Shown: positions 32,548 to 39,926 of the stretch, piece after piece
Position numbering within the stretch: the first letter of the stretch is position 1
Layout of the letters: each line of letters opens with the position of its first letter
Assembly (NCBI GenBank): GCA_021325365.1
Contig: JAJPHF010000058.1
Location: forward strand, 16,629-80,628
Reading direction: 5' to 3'
Source of the DNA: Pseudomonadota bacterium
GTDB taxonomy: Bacteria > Chloroflexota > UBA6077 > JAJPHF01
Length of the DNA: 64,000 nucleotides
The notes under the pieces: model-generated
What the model was told of the DNA's origin: nothing
What the model saw: the letters and a program-made list of their open reading frames with translations, nothing else
Database searches by the model: none
Made by a program: the position numbers and the translations under genes

Positions 32548-33591
32548 CTAGTCGGCGACGCAGGCGCGGCGCACCAGGTCGCGGCTCACGTCGGCCAGGC
32601 GCGCGACGCCGGTGTTGGCCATGGCGATGCGCAGCTCCAGCGCCAGCAGCTCCAGCACGCGCACGACGCCCGCCTCGCCGGCGGCGCCCAGCCCCCAGCC
32701 GGCCGCCTTGCCGATGCAGACGGCCCGCGCGCCCAGCGCCAGCGCCTTGAGCACGTCGGTGCCGCGCGTGAAGCCGCCGTCGACCACCACCTCGGCGCGC
32801 CCGGCCACGGCGTCCACCACCTCGGCCACGACGTCGATCGGCGCGGGCGCGTAGTCGAGCTGGCGCCCGCCGTGGTTCGAGATGTAGACGACCGGCACGC
32901 CGTGCTCGACCGCCAGGCGCGCGTCCTCGGCGGTGGCGATGCCCTTGATGACGAGCGGCAGGGTGGTGGTGCGCTGGAGCCACGCCACGTCCTTCCAGGT
33001 GAGCGACGCCTGCCGCGCGTAGGTGTTGGGAATGTCGAGGCCGCGGCGGGTGGCGTGGCGGTTGTAGCGCGCCTCGATGTCGCGCTCGCGCCGGCCGTAG
33101 GCTGGCACGTCGACCGTCAGGCAGAGGGCCTTGAAGCCCGCCGCCTCGACCCGGCGGATGAGCGCCTCGCCCCAGGCGTTGTCGCCGCGGAAGTAGAGCT
33201 GGTAAACGAGCGGCCCGGTCGCGGCGGCGGCGACCTCCTCGGGCGTGTAGACCGAGACGGTGGTGAGCCACTGGATCGTGCCCATGCGGCCGGCGGCGCG
33301 GGCGAGCGCCAGGTCGCCGTCAGGGTGGACCTGGTCGGTCGAGCCCATCGGCGCGATCATGATCGGGAGGGCGAGCGGCAGGCCGAGGAAGGTGGTCGTC
33401 GTGTCGAGGTGGCTCACGTCGCGCAGCACGCGCGGCCGGAAGACGTAGCGGCCGAGCGCCCGGCGGTTGTTGCGCAGCGTGGCCTCGGTATCGGCGCCGC
33501 CGACGAGGTAGTTCCAGGCGCCCGTGGGCACGGTGCGCACCGCCGCCCGCCGAATCTCCCCCAGCGTCACGAACTCGTCTGTCGCCGCCAT
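32548..33591 (-). CDS. FMN-dependent alpha-hydroxy acid oxidase/dehydrogenase
   Basis: A 347-residue TIM-barrel flavoenzyme of the lactate/glycolate oxidase family. It has PIMIAPMGSTDQVHPDGDLALARAAGRMG (FMN region, about 80-110), YQLYFRGDNAWGEALIRRVEAAGFKALCLTVD (about 137-168), LVIKGIATAEDA with the Lys flavin contact (about 216), and the catalytic His-Gly-Gly-Arg-Gln in YISNHGGRQLD near 241. It oxidises 2-hydroxy acids to 2-oxo acids; the exact acid is not evident. The internal ATG with GGAGGGGCGAG upstream was preferred over a 30-codon longer, non-family extension. Confidence 0.85.
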   Translation of the reverse strand: MAATDEFVTLGEIRRAAVRTVPTGAWNYLVGGADTEATLRNNRRALGRYVFRPRVLRDVSHLDTTTTFLGLPLALPIMIAPMGSTDQVHPDGDLALARAAGRMGTIQWLTTVSVYTPEEVAAAATGPLVYQLYFRGDNAWGEALIRRVEAAGFKALCLTVDVPAYGRRERDIEARYNRHATRRGLDIPNTYARQASLTWKDVAWLQRTTTLPLVIKGIATAEDARLAVEHGVPVVYISNHGGRQLDYAPAPIDVVAEVVDAVAGRAEVVVDGGFTRGTDVLKALALGARAVCIGKAAGWGLGAAGEAGVVRVLELLALELRIAMANTGVARLADVSRDLVRRACVAD

Positions 33592-33733
33592 CTCGCCCCT
33601 CCGCGCACGGCCCGGCGCCGCGCTGGACGCTCGGGCCGTTTGCCTGATGGTATAGCCGAGCGGTTGTCGCGGCAACGTCATCCGCCCTGGGGGCGCGTGC
33701 TATGATAAACCTGCTTGCAAAGATGGTGGAGCT

Positions 33734-34018
33734 ATGGCAAGAGAGATTCAAGTCGACGTGACCGGTACCCCTGACCTGCTCCGGCTCGCCGAAGAGGTTA
33801 GCGCGACCCGAACCCCCCGCATTCTTAGCCGCGATCACGAGCCGCTCGCGGTGGTCGTACCTATCATCAAGACCCGGCGCGGCAGCACGCCCTCGGATGC
33901 CGACCTGGCTGCTACTCTTGCCTCGGCTGGAGCTTGGAAAGGGCTCGTAGATGCTGAGGCGCTGAAGCGCGAGATCAAGGAGGCACGAGGCTCCAGCCGT
34001 CCTCCCGCTGAGCTATGA
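33734..34018 (+). CDS. vapB: Phd/YefM- or VapB-like antitoxin
   Basis: A 94-residue protein with an N-terminal antitoxin-like DNA-binding segment (DLLRLAEEVSATRTPRILSRDHEPLAVVVPI: the Phd-type strand pattern with REPLAVV) and a charged C-terminal tail that would wrap the toxin. Its TGA overlaps the PIN toxin's ATG (ATGA). A TATGAT box lies about 30 bases upstream. These antitoxins bind their own promoter and inhibit the RNase toxin. Symbol assigned by position and pattern. Confidence 0.65.
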   Translation: MAREIQVDVTGTPDLLRLAEEVSATRTPRILSRDHEPLAVVVPIIKTRRGSTPSDADLAATLASAGAWKGLVDAEALKREIKEARGSSRPPAEL

Positions 34019-34413
34019 GGTATCTGATCGACTCGGATCTCGTGGTTGACTGGCTCAACGGACATCCGTCTAGTGTTACCTTTCTGACACCGCTATTCTC
34101 CCAGGGAATGGCGCTGAGCATCCTGACGTACTCGGAGATTTTCGAGGGCATCTACGGCGGGCAGGACCCTAGGCGAGAGCAGATCGCGTTTCAAGCCTTC
34201 CTCCGCAGTCTGAAGGTGCTCTCCATCACCCGTGCGGTGGCTCGCCGCAACGCGCAACTCCGCCGGCACCTGCGAGATCAGAGGCGGCCGCTCGTTCATC
34301 GAGCGCTAGATTTGCTCATCGCGGCCACCGCGCTGGAGTATGGTCTGGTACTTCTCACGCGTAATCGGAAAGACTACACCGACGTTCCTGGGCTGACTAT
34401 CCTCAGCCCGTAG
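34015..34413 (+). CDS. vapC: PIN-domain VapC-type ribonuclease toxin
   Basis: A 132-residue PIN domain with the acidic tetrad visible: D6 in MRYLIDSDLVVDWL, E41 in TYSEIFEGIY, D99 in RALDLLIAATA and D120 in RNRKDYTDVPGL. VapC toxins cleave tRNA or rRNA with Mg2+ and are held inactive by the partner antitoxin. Length and motif order are normal, so it is probably intact. Coupled translation with the upstream antitoxin fits the classical module. AT content is a little higher than in neighbouring genes, as is common for mobile TA modules. Confidence 0.85.
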   Translation: MRYLIDSDLVVDWLNGHPSSVTFLTPLFSQGMALSILTYSEIFEGIYGGQDPRREQIAFQAFLRSLKVLSITRAVARRNAQLRRHLRDQRRPLVHRALDLLIAATALEYGLVLLTRNRKDYTDVPGLTILSP

Positions 34414-34638
34414 CAGGCTGCAAGCTCGCTCGGCGTGCGGACGAAATACGGCCGTCCTCATTGATGATTAAGGCGAGGCGGTATAGGCGCGGAAGGCGCA
34501 GGCCGGGCGGAAGCCCAGGCAGCGGTAGAGGGCGGCGCCGACGGGGGAGGGGTTCAGCGCGGCGGCTGCACAGTCGCGTGTCGCGTCCCAGCGGCCCGGC
34601 TCAGTCTATGCCGGCGCGGGGCGCGGGGCCAATCAATG

Positions 34639-34682
34639 GCCCGGGGACGCGGGGGGCTAGCCAGGCCCCCGCGTCCCCGGGC
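34639..34682. terminator. Strong GC hairpin after lipoprotein gene (minus strand)
   Basis: GCCCGGGGACGCGGGGG pairs with CCCCCGCGTCCCCGGGC across a short loop containing CTAGCC. It sits 15 bases downstream of the minus-strand lipoprotein stop and would end the diiron-Rieske operon. Confidence 0.55.
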
Positions 34683-34697
34683 GGCGCGAAGACGGGA

Positions 34698-35837
34698 TCA
34701 GTAGGGGCCGAGGTAGCTGGCGGCGTAGTCGGCGAACGAGAGGTCGACGACTTGCTCGGCGTCGACGGGCTGCTTGAGGAGGCCCTCGTCCTGGTAGAAG
34801 CGGATGTCGGAGGCCACGCCGGCCACGCTGAACTTGCCGTTCGGGTCGAGGCCGGGCGCCACGATGCGCGCGTAGGCCGGGGCGTCGATCCCCTTGATGT
34901 TCTTCACCAGGATGTCCACGACGGCGTCGCGGCCCCGGTTGCGCTTAAAGGCGTCGTTGTAGTCGCGCACGCCCTTGAGGTACGCGATCATCCAGCGCCG
35001 CGCCGCCTCGGTCGGCACGAAGGCGGGGCCGTAGAGCACCGCCGCGGTCAGCTGCTCGGGGTAGATCTCGTCGCTGCCGTGCCAGCGGACCGCGATGCCG
35101 TCGTCCACCATCTTGGTGATGAAGGGCTCGATGCCCAATGCCACGTCGATGGAGCCGTTGCGCAGGCCCACCATCTGGTCGGGGAAGGCCATCTCGACGA
35201 TGTTCACGTCGGCGAGCGTGAGCCCGCCCTTCGCGAGCGCCATCGCCATGGTATGGTGGTCGGTCTGGCCCTTCGCCACGATGGCCACGTTCAGGCCGCG
35301 CAGGTCGGCGTAGTCGCGGACCTGGCCGCTGTCGATCAGATCCTTGCGGACCATGAGCGCCATGTAGCCGTTGCCGGGCGGCTGCGAGCCCTTGTCGGCG
35401 ACGACTTTGATGGCGATGTCGCGGTTCCAGGCGTTGAACAGGCCGGCGCTGGTGGCGCCCGCGGCCACGTCGATCTGGTCCTGGGCGAGCGGCGCGATCA
35501 TGCGGGCGCCGGCGTCGAAATTGACGTAGTCGACGTCGAGCCCCTGCTCCTGGAAGTAGCCGCGATCCTGGGCGATGTAGATGCCCGCGTCGGACATGCT
35601 GGCGCCAAGCTTGATGGCGAGCCGCACCGGCACGGCGGGGCTGAGCGGCGGCAGCGGTGCGGGGGCGCTGGCGGCCCCGGCTGGCGGCGCGGGCGCTGGG
35701 GCGCTGGCCGCGGCGGGCTGGCTGGGCGCGCTGCTGGCGGGCGCCGGACCACCGGTTGGGGCGGCCGGCCGGGCGCAGCCGCCGACGACGAGGAGCAGGC
35801 CGCCGAGGATCAGGCCGAGCGACCGACAGGCATTCAT
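34698..35837 (-). CDS. NMT1/THI5-like ABC transporter substrate-binding lipoprotein
   Basis: A 379-residue lipoprotein. The signal MNACRSLGLILGGLLLVVGGC has lipobox Cys 21; the linker is Ala/Pro-rich; the binding domain begins VRLAIKLGASMSDAGIYIAQDRG, with YFQEQGLDVDYVNFDAGARM and LAQDQIDVAAGATSAGLFNAW. It lies 3 bases after the HbpS gene and is the last of a four-gene operon (diiron haem-oxygenase-like protein, Rieske ferredoxin, HbpS, lipoprotein). It is the one lipoprotein here with an unambiguous operon context, so its ligand is probably the substrate or a precursor for that oxygenase system (inference). No permease or ATPase is present. Confidence 0.85.
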   Translation of the reverse strand: MNACRSLGLILGGLLLVVGGCARPAAPTGGPAPASSAPSQPAAASAPAPAPPAGAASAPAPLPPLSPAVPVRLAIKLGASMSDAGIYIAQDRGYFQEQGLDVDYVNFDAGARMIAPLAQDQIDVAAGATSAGLFNAWNRDIAIKVVADKGSQPPGNGYMALMVRKDLIDSGQVRDYADLRGLNVAIVAKGQTDHHTMAMALAKGGLTLADVNIVEMAFPDQMVGLRNGSIDVALGIEPFITKMVDDGIAVRWHGSDEIYPEQLTAAVLYGPAFVPTEAARRWMIAYLKGVRDYNDAFKRNRGRDAVVDILVKNIKGIDAPAYARIVAPGLDPNGKFSVAGVASDIRFYQDEGLLKQPVDAEQVVDLSFADYAASYLGPY

Positions 35838-35840
35838 GGC

Positions 35841-36278
35841 TCACCCTTTCAGCGCGGCCGCGAGGGCCGCGAGCGCCGCCTCGCCGACGGCGGTGTCTTG
35901 CTCGCCGTTGCCGCCGCTAACGCCAATGCCGCCCACCACCTGGCCCTCGACGCGGATCGGAAAGCCGCCGACGAAGATGGCGAAGCGACCAGGGTGCATG
36001 GCGTGGATGCCGAAGGCCTCGCCGCCGGGCAGGGCGGGGCCGCCCGGCTGGTTGAAGGCGTGAGTGGGGCGCTGGTGGCCCGCCGCGGTGAACGCCTTGG
36101 CCATCGCGATCTCCACGCCGGTGATGCGCGCGCCGTCCATACGGTGCAGAGCGATGGCGTGGCCGCCATCGTCGCAGACGCAGATCGTCTCGGCCACGCC
36201 GAGCTGGCGGGCGCGGCGCTCGGCGGCCTCGATCAGCACCAGCGCATCGGCCAGTTGCAGACGCTTAATCGTGATCAC
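35841..36278 (-). CDS. HbpS/GlcG-like haem-binding family protein
   Basis: A 145-residue single-domain member of the GlcG/HbpS (DUF336) family. It has LADALVLIEAAERRARQLGV, ICVCDDGGHAIALHRMDGA, AKAFTAAGHQRPTHAFN and the closing GGFPIRVEGQVVGGIGVSGGNGEQD. Members bind haem or corrinoids, or accompany oxidation pathways. It starts at GTG, overlapping the Rieske ferredoxin gene by 14 bases, and ends 3 bases before the lipoprotein gene, so it is firmly part of the operon. It corresponds to half of the tandem protein at 20.6-21.5 kb. Confidence 0.8.
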   Translation of the reverse strand: MITIKRLQLADALVLIEAAERRARQLGVAETICVCDDGGHAIALHRMDGARITGVEIAMAKAFTAAGHQRPTHAFNQPGGPALPGGEAFGIHAMHPGRFAIFVGGFPIRVEGQVVGGIGVSGGNGEQDTAVGEAALAALAAALKG

Positions 36279-36795
36279 GCGCGGACCCTCCAGCCGCGGC
36301 GCGCGGGCCGAGCACGATCACGTCGCCCTCCACGCGCACCGGATAGGTCGCCAGGCAGAGCGTTGCCGAGCGCGGCATGACGGGCCGGCCGCTCGACGGG
36401 TCGTAGGTCCAAGCGTGCCAGGGGCAGACGACGTGGCCGCCGCGGATGCGTCCCTCGGCGAGCGACGCGCCGCGGTGGAGACAGGTGTCGGCCAGCGCGC
36501 GGACCTGGCCGCCGATATTCGCCAGGACTACTGGCTCGTCGCCGTAGGCCACGCGCTTGAGCGCGCCGGGCGGGAGGTCGGCGGCGCGGGCGACCACGAT
36601 GTAGTCTGGCCCCCCCGGCCCCCCAGTGGGGGGAGAAGAGGGGGCCGTGGGGGACACCCCCACACCCCCGGCAGGGTGTGGCGCGGAATACTGCGAGCGC
36701 CACTGCCCAGGCACCCCCGAGGGCGAGGGGGTAGGTCCCGCGGCGGGGGAGTGGCCCGGTGCCCCCGAGGGCGAGGGGGTAGGCTCCGATGCCAT
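36265..36795 (-). CDS. Rieske-type ferredoxin with repeat-derived N-terminal extension
   Basis: A 176-residue protein whose last ~115 residues are a Rieske 2Fe-2S domain: cluster ligands in TCLHRG and VCPWHAW, beginning at PDYIVVARAADLPPGALKRV. It aligns closely with the ferredoxin at 38.5 kb (GYVVVARRDEVPPGTLKRV). The first ~62 residues are Pro/Ser/Gly-rich and are encoded by intergenic-repeat DNA (36.6-36.79 kb), so this leader is probably not part of the functional domain; the true start could be internal. Its ATG overlaps the TAA of the diiron gene by one base. It likely supplies electrons to that protein (inference). Confidence 0.75.
   Translation of the reverse strand: MASEPTPSPSGAPGHSPAAGPTPSPSGVPGQWRSQYSAPHPAGGVGVSPTAPSSPPTGGPGGPDYIVVARAADLPPGALKRVAYGDEPVVLANIGGQVRALADTCLHRGASLAEGRIRGGHVVCPWHAWTYDPSSGRPVMPRSATLCLATYPVRVEGDVIVLGPRAAAGGSARDHD
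36600..36790. repeat. Dispersed repeat captured inside a coding region
   Basis: It contains two copies of GCCCCCGAGGGCGAGGGGGTAG (the first copy has A for its fourth base) spaced about 55 bases apart, a CCCCCCAGTGGGGGG hairpin, and GCGGAATACTGCGAGCGCC, which recurs in the intergenic repeat at about 51.89 kb. The reading frame of the Rieske ferredoxin gene stays open across it. Confidence 0.65.
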
Positions 36796-37487
36796 TAGAG
36801 CCGGTCCTCGCCCTGGACGAAGTGGCGGTAGAGGCCGCCCATGTACAGCCAGCGCATGCCGGTGGCCTCGCGGACGGTGCGCACGGCGAGGTCCTGTAGC
36901 TCGGGCGTCGTGGCGTGGCGCTCGACGATCTGGTAGCCGCGCTCGCCGTGGTCCTCGTCGGCGGTCATGTGGACGAAGAAGAACTCGGCCTCCTGCTCGG
37001 TGAAGCCGTACTTCTCCAGCAGTGGCGGCGTGTTGCGGCGGTAGATGCCGGGGGTCTGCGACTCCAGGCCCACCAGCAGGCCGGCCGCGCCCTCGAGGAA
37101 GGAGTGGCCCTGCGCGATCTCGTAGCACCAGGCGGTGAGCCCGCGCGTGGTGGGCAGCACCTCGGCGTTCAGCACGTCGTCGCGGGTGAAGCCGCAGGCC
37201 TCGGCGAAGCGGATGAGCAGGTCCGAGTGGCGGTTGCCCATCTCCTCTTCCCACATGTTCTCGAGCAGGAAGTCGCGGGCGTCCTGGTCGGGACAGCGGG
37301 CGTAGACGGCGCCGCACCACTGGGAGAAGTGGCCGACGTAGTGGTAGTGCTGGCGGGCCCACTCGCCCAGCTGGCGGCGGGTGAGCTGGCCGTTGACCCA
37401 GGCGTCGGTGAAGGGGTGCATCTGGCTGTGCCCGCCGCGCACCGCCTCTTCGAGGCGCTGGCGGAAGGTCTGGGCAGTCGTAACCAC
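36795..37487 (-). CDS. Haem-oxygenase-like diiron family protein (PqqC/TenA/CADD-like)
   Basis: A 230-residue all-helical protein of the haem-oxygenase-like fold. It begins with MHPFTDAWVNGQLTRRQLGEWARQHYHYVGHF and has a potential metal helix LLENMWEEEMGNRH (E80 and H87, seven residues apart, as in diiron members), followed by LLIRFAEACGFTRDDV and a later MTADEDHGERG that would supply Asp and His ligands. The family includes TenA, PqqC, CADD and diiron N-oxygenases and decarboxylases; iron-oxidase type is favoured because of the acidic/His spacing and the coupled Rieske gene. GTG start with AAAGGAG. It leads the four-gene operon. Substrate unknown. Confidence 0.75.
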   Translation of the reverse strand: MVTTAQTFRQRLEEAVRGGHSQMHPFTDAWVNGQLTRRQLGEWARQHYHYVGHFSQWCGAVYARCPDQDARDFLLENMWEEEMGNRHSDLLIRFAEACGFTRDDVLNAEVLPTTRGLTAWCYEIAQGHSFLEGAAGLLVGLESQTPGIYRRNTPPLLEKYGFTEQEAEFFFVHMTADEDHGERGYQIVERHATTPELQDLAVRTVREATGMRWLYMGGLYRHFVQGEDRL

Positions 37488-37526
37488 GAGCGGCTCCTTT
37501 CGCGCCGGCTGCGGCCGGTGTATCAT

Positions 37527-37556
37527 GTAACGGCGGTTACTAGTTACAGCCGTTAC
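37527..37556. promoter_or_regulatory. Candidate operator between divergent diiron and ChrB-like genes
   Basis: GTAACGGC ... GCCGTTAC is a perfect inverted repeat with a 14-base centre that itself contains GTTAC and TTAC halves. It lies in the 159-base divergent gap, 40 bases from the diiron gene start and 91 from the ChrB-like gene. The AT-rich symmetric arrangement suits a dimeric regulator. Confidence 0.45.
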
Positions 37557-37646
37557 AGTAACACGCGGGCGACAGGCTGTCAATACCTTTTGGCGCCCTA
37601 TTCGGCAGCGTGTTATGCTGGCGGCGCGGCAGGAGGATGACGCGGG

Positions 37647-38189
37647 ATGCGAGATGGCGCGGCGGACAAGCAGACGCAGGCGGGGCGCTGGCTGGTGCTC
37701 GTCTACAAGATGGCACCGGAGCCCGCGCGCCAGCGCATCGCCGTCTGGCGGCGGCTGAAGGCGCTGGGGGCCGTGTACTTGCAGCAGGGTGTGTGCGCGC
37801 TGCCCGAGACGCCGGCCCACCGCCGCGACCTCGCCGAGCTAGCGGCGCGCATCCGCGCGGCGGACGGCGAGGCGGCGCTGCTCTCGTCGGTGCTGGAGGA
37901 CGCGGCGACGACCGCCGGCGTGCGGGCGCGGTACGATGCCGCGCGCGACCACGAGTACGGCGAGATCACGACGGCGGCGCGGCGGCTGCTGCGCCACGTC
38001 GAGCTGGCCGACCCGGCGGAGCACGAGGTGAACGCTGCCGAGCTGGAGCGGCTGAAGCGCTGGCACGCGCGGGTGGTGGCGCGCGACTTCTTCGGCGCGC
38101 CCCTCCAGCAGCCGACCGCCGAGCTGCTAGAGGCGACCGAGGCCGCCTTGCGCGGGGGGCGGGTGGCCGCCGAGAGCGAGCGCGAGTAG
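37647..38189 (+). CDS. Chromate resistance protein ChrB-like (N-terminal domain)
   Basis: A 180-residue protein matching the ChrB N-terminal domain: WLVLVYKMAPEPARQRIAVWRRLKALGAVYLQQGVCALP, the family hallmark opening, then a helical region with ADPAEHEVNAAELERLKRWHARVVARDFFG. ChrB acts as a chromate-sensing regulator of chrA operons. The full-length C-terminal enzymatic-like part is absent, as in many short homologues. The chrA pair in this window is 19.6 kb away. The closest neighbour is the divergent diiron operon, which it might instead control (inference). The start is the ATG at MRDGAAD, without a strong ribosome site; the true start may be slightly different. Confidence 0.7.
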   Translation: MRDGAADKQTQAGRWLVLVYKMAPEPARQRIAVWRRLKALGAVYLQQGVCALPETPAHRRDLAELAARIRAADGEAALLSSVLEDAATTAGVRARYDAARDHEYGEITTAARRLLRHVELADPAEHEVNAAELERLKRWHARVVARDFFGAPLQQPTAELLEATEAALRGGRVAAESERE

Positions 38190-38222
38190 GCCGCGGCCGC
38201 GCGGCCGCGACAGGGGCCAGCC

Positions 38223-38429
38223 GTGAAGCTGAAGGACGTGAAGCGCTTCCACCCCTGGGAGCCGGCGGACGAGGAGGAGCTGCCGGAGCTGGTACACGCC
38301 GTCCACGACTGCCCGCGCTGCGGCGCCCCCGCCCCGGCGCGCGGCCTGGCCGGTACCGCGCCCACCCCCGACGTCGTGTACGAGTGCGCGGCCTGTGGCG
38401 AAGTCACCCTGCACCATTGCGCGCCGTAG
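38223..38429 (+). CDS. Small zinc-ribbon-like protein
   Basis: A 68-residue protein with two CxxC pairs (C30/C33 in DCPRCGAP and C55/C58 in YECAACGEV), the spacing of a small zinc ribbon or rubredoxin-like knuckle, with a final Cys 66. The N-terminus MKLKDVKRFHPWEP is compact, with acidic DEEELPEL after it. It begins at GTG 33 bases after the ChrB-like stop, so the two may be cotranscribed. Function unknown; metal binding is inferred from the Cys pairs. Confidence 0.5.
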   Translation: MKLKDVKRFHPWEPADEEELPELVHAVHDCPRCGAPAPARGLAGTAPTPDVVYECAACGEVTLHHCAP

Positions 38430-38525
38430 CGGCCCGGCTGGCCCGCTGGCCTTCCGCAGTACCTGGCGTTCGCCAGGCGCCGCCGCGGAGCGGCGCTGCT
38501 GCCTCGTCCGCACGGCGCGGCGGGC

Positions 38526-38918
38526 TCAGGTGGAGGCCGCGGGGGGCGCGCCGGGGGCGGGCGCGCGGGGGCCGATGGCGATGGTGTCGCCGTCCACGCG
38601 CACGGGATAGCGGCCCAGGCAGAGGCGGGTCGACGGGGGATTGACGAGCCGGCCGCTGGGCAGGTCGTAGCGCCAGGCGTGCCACATGCAGATCACGGTG
38701 CTGTCTCGAAGGAAGCCCTCGGAGAGCGGCACGCCGTAGTGCAGGCACTCGTCTTCCAGCGCGTAGAACTGGCCGTTGACGTTCGCCAGCACGACCGCCT
38801 GGTCGCCGTAGGCCACGCGCTTCAACGTGCCGGGCGGCACCTCGTCGCGCCGCGCCACCACGACGTAGCCGGGCTCTCCCGCCCCGCTCATCGCGGGGGA
38901 GACAGACCCATCCTCCAT
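38526..38918 (-). CDS. Rieske-type ferredoxin
   Basis: A 130-residue Rieske ferredoxin with cluster ligands in ECLHYG and ICMWHAW, followed by RYDLPSGRLVNPPSTRLCLGRYPV. It aligns almost end to end with the Rieske domain at 36.3 kb but has a short, normal N-terminus. The start is the ATG with GAGGAGC 8-9 bases upstream. It would carry electrons to an oxygenase; the Rieske oxygenase at 22.6 kb or the diiron protein are possible partners. It is convergent with the zinc-ribbon gene. Confidence 0.8.
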   Translation of the reverse strand: MEDGSVSPAMSGAGEPGYVVVARRDEVPPGTLKRVAYGDQAVVLANVNGQFYALEDECLHYGVPLSEGFLRDSTVICMWHAWRYDLPSGRLVNPPSTRLCLGRYPVRVDGDTIAIGPRAPAPGAPPAAST

Positions 38919-38966
38919 GACACTGCTCCTCGGGCGGCACGCGCCGCGGTTACGCACGCTACAGGT

Positions 38967-38983
38967 ATACGGGATTTTGCTGG
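38967..38983. repeat. TACGGGATTTTGCTGGC repeat, copy 1
   Basis: This 17-base sequence recurs exactly at 40630-40646, bracketing the phage-like remnant genes, and in a diverged form (TATCGGAGTTTTGCTGGC) at 52023-52040. The exact direct copies are in the same orientation, 1.66 kb apart. Confidence 0.6.
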
Positions 38984-39128
38984 CGCAGCCCCATTTGCCG
39001 CGCCGGTCCTGGGGCGCTGCGGCGGTTGACCGCCTATTTGACCGCCTTTGCGACCGGATCGGCCGTCAGCAGCGCCCCAAGGCGCTCCAGCGCGTCCGTC
39101 TGGAGCCCTGGCATGACAGCGGATCACG

Positions 39129-39926
39129 ATGGAGCGCAGCCCGGACCTGTTCGCGCGGCTGCCCCGCGAGCAGCAGCGCGCCATCTTAGGGCCAGCGAAG
39201 CTCGCCGCTTACGAGCAGGGGCTCATCCATCTGGAGGACCTGGTACATCGCACGCACGATCGGCGCTGCGGTACGATGCGGCGGGAGGCGTCGCTACATG
39301 AGGCCGTGGGGCGACAGGAGGCGCAGCGATTGGCGGCCAGCATCCGGGGCGGTGGCCCGGGCGGCGGTGGGAACCGCCGGACGTCAGGTGGGAGCGGCAG
39401 GGGGCACGACCCCGAGCAGCGCCTGCTACGCGAGTTGCTCACGACGGGACGGCAGGCGACCGACGCGGAGGTCGTGCAAATCCTCGACCGTATAGCCACA
39501 GCACCGTTCAGCGGGCTAGTCCGGCGCGTCCCCGCGAAGGATCGCGGCTACAGCTATCAGGGCCACCGGCTCGGCGCGCGCGAGCTGTCGCTCACCTACC
39601 ACCTGACCAAACGCGTGGCCATCGAGGAGCAATGGAGCCCGGGAACGACGGAGACACAGTATGTGGCCGACCTCCAGACTGCCGCCCGGGCCGCCTCCTA
39701 TCTGGCCGTCTACCATTACGGCTCGGATGTCGCCGCCGCGGCCCTGGCGGAGCGCGCCGGGATCATCCCGGCGACCCGACTAGGGAGGCAACCCCAGGCT
39801 CTCATCCTCGTCTTATATTCCGCTGACCAGGGACGCCTAATCACGGGCTATCAGGTATCATCTGTGGCAGCGACGACGATTCCGCAGGAGGCTCTATGGC
39901 TGCGCCATCCCATGACTCCGCTGTAA
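39129..39926 (+). CDS. Phage minor-head-like protein fragment fused to a nuclease-like C-terminus (putative)
   Basis: 265 residues. The N-terminus MERSPDLFARLPREQQRAILG and AKLAAYEQGLIHLEDLV resembles the C-terminal end of Mu gpF-type phage head-morphogenesis proteins. After a Gly-rich linker (about 75-95), the C-terminal ~150 residues (TETQYVADLQTAARAASYLA, ALILVLYSADQGRLITGYQV) have the beta-rich look of phage-borne BECR-type nucleases, which are often fused to such head proteins. Both assignments are by pattern recall and are tentative. The end overlaps the next small gene by 31 bases. No other head or portal gene is present, so it is probably a remnant or domesticated toxin. Confidence 0.4.
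   Translation: MERSPDLFARLPREQQRAILGPAKLAAYEQGLIHLEDLVHRTHDRRCGTMRREASLHEAVGRQEAQRLAASIRGGGPGGGGNRRTSGGSGRGHDPEQRLLRELLTTGRQATDAEVVQILDRIATAPFSGLVRRVPAKDRGYSYQGHRLGARELSLTYHLTKRVAIEEQWSPGTTETQYVADLQTAARAASYLAVYHYGSDVAAAALAERAGIIPATRLGRQPQALILVLYSADQGRLITGYQVSSVAATTIPQEALWLRHPMTPL

Noticed and set aside
34461..36380. A 639-codon plus-strand frame
   Set aside because: It is antisense to the lipoprotein and HbpS genes and begins in low-complexity repeat sequence.
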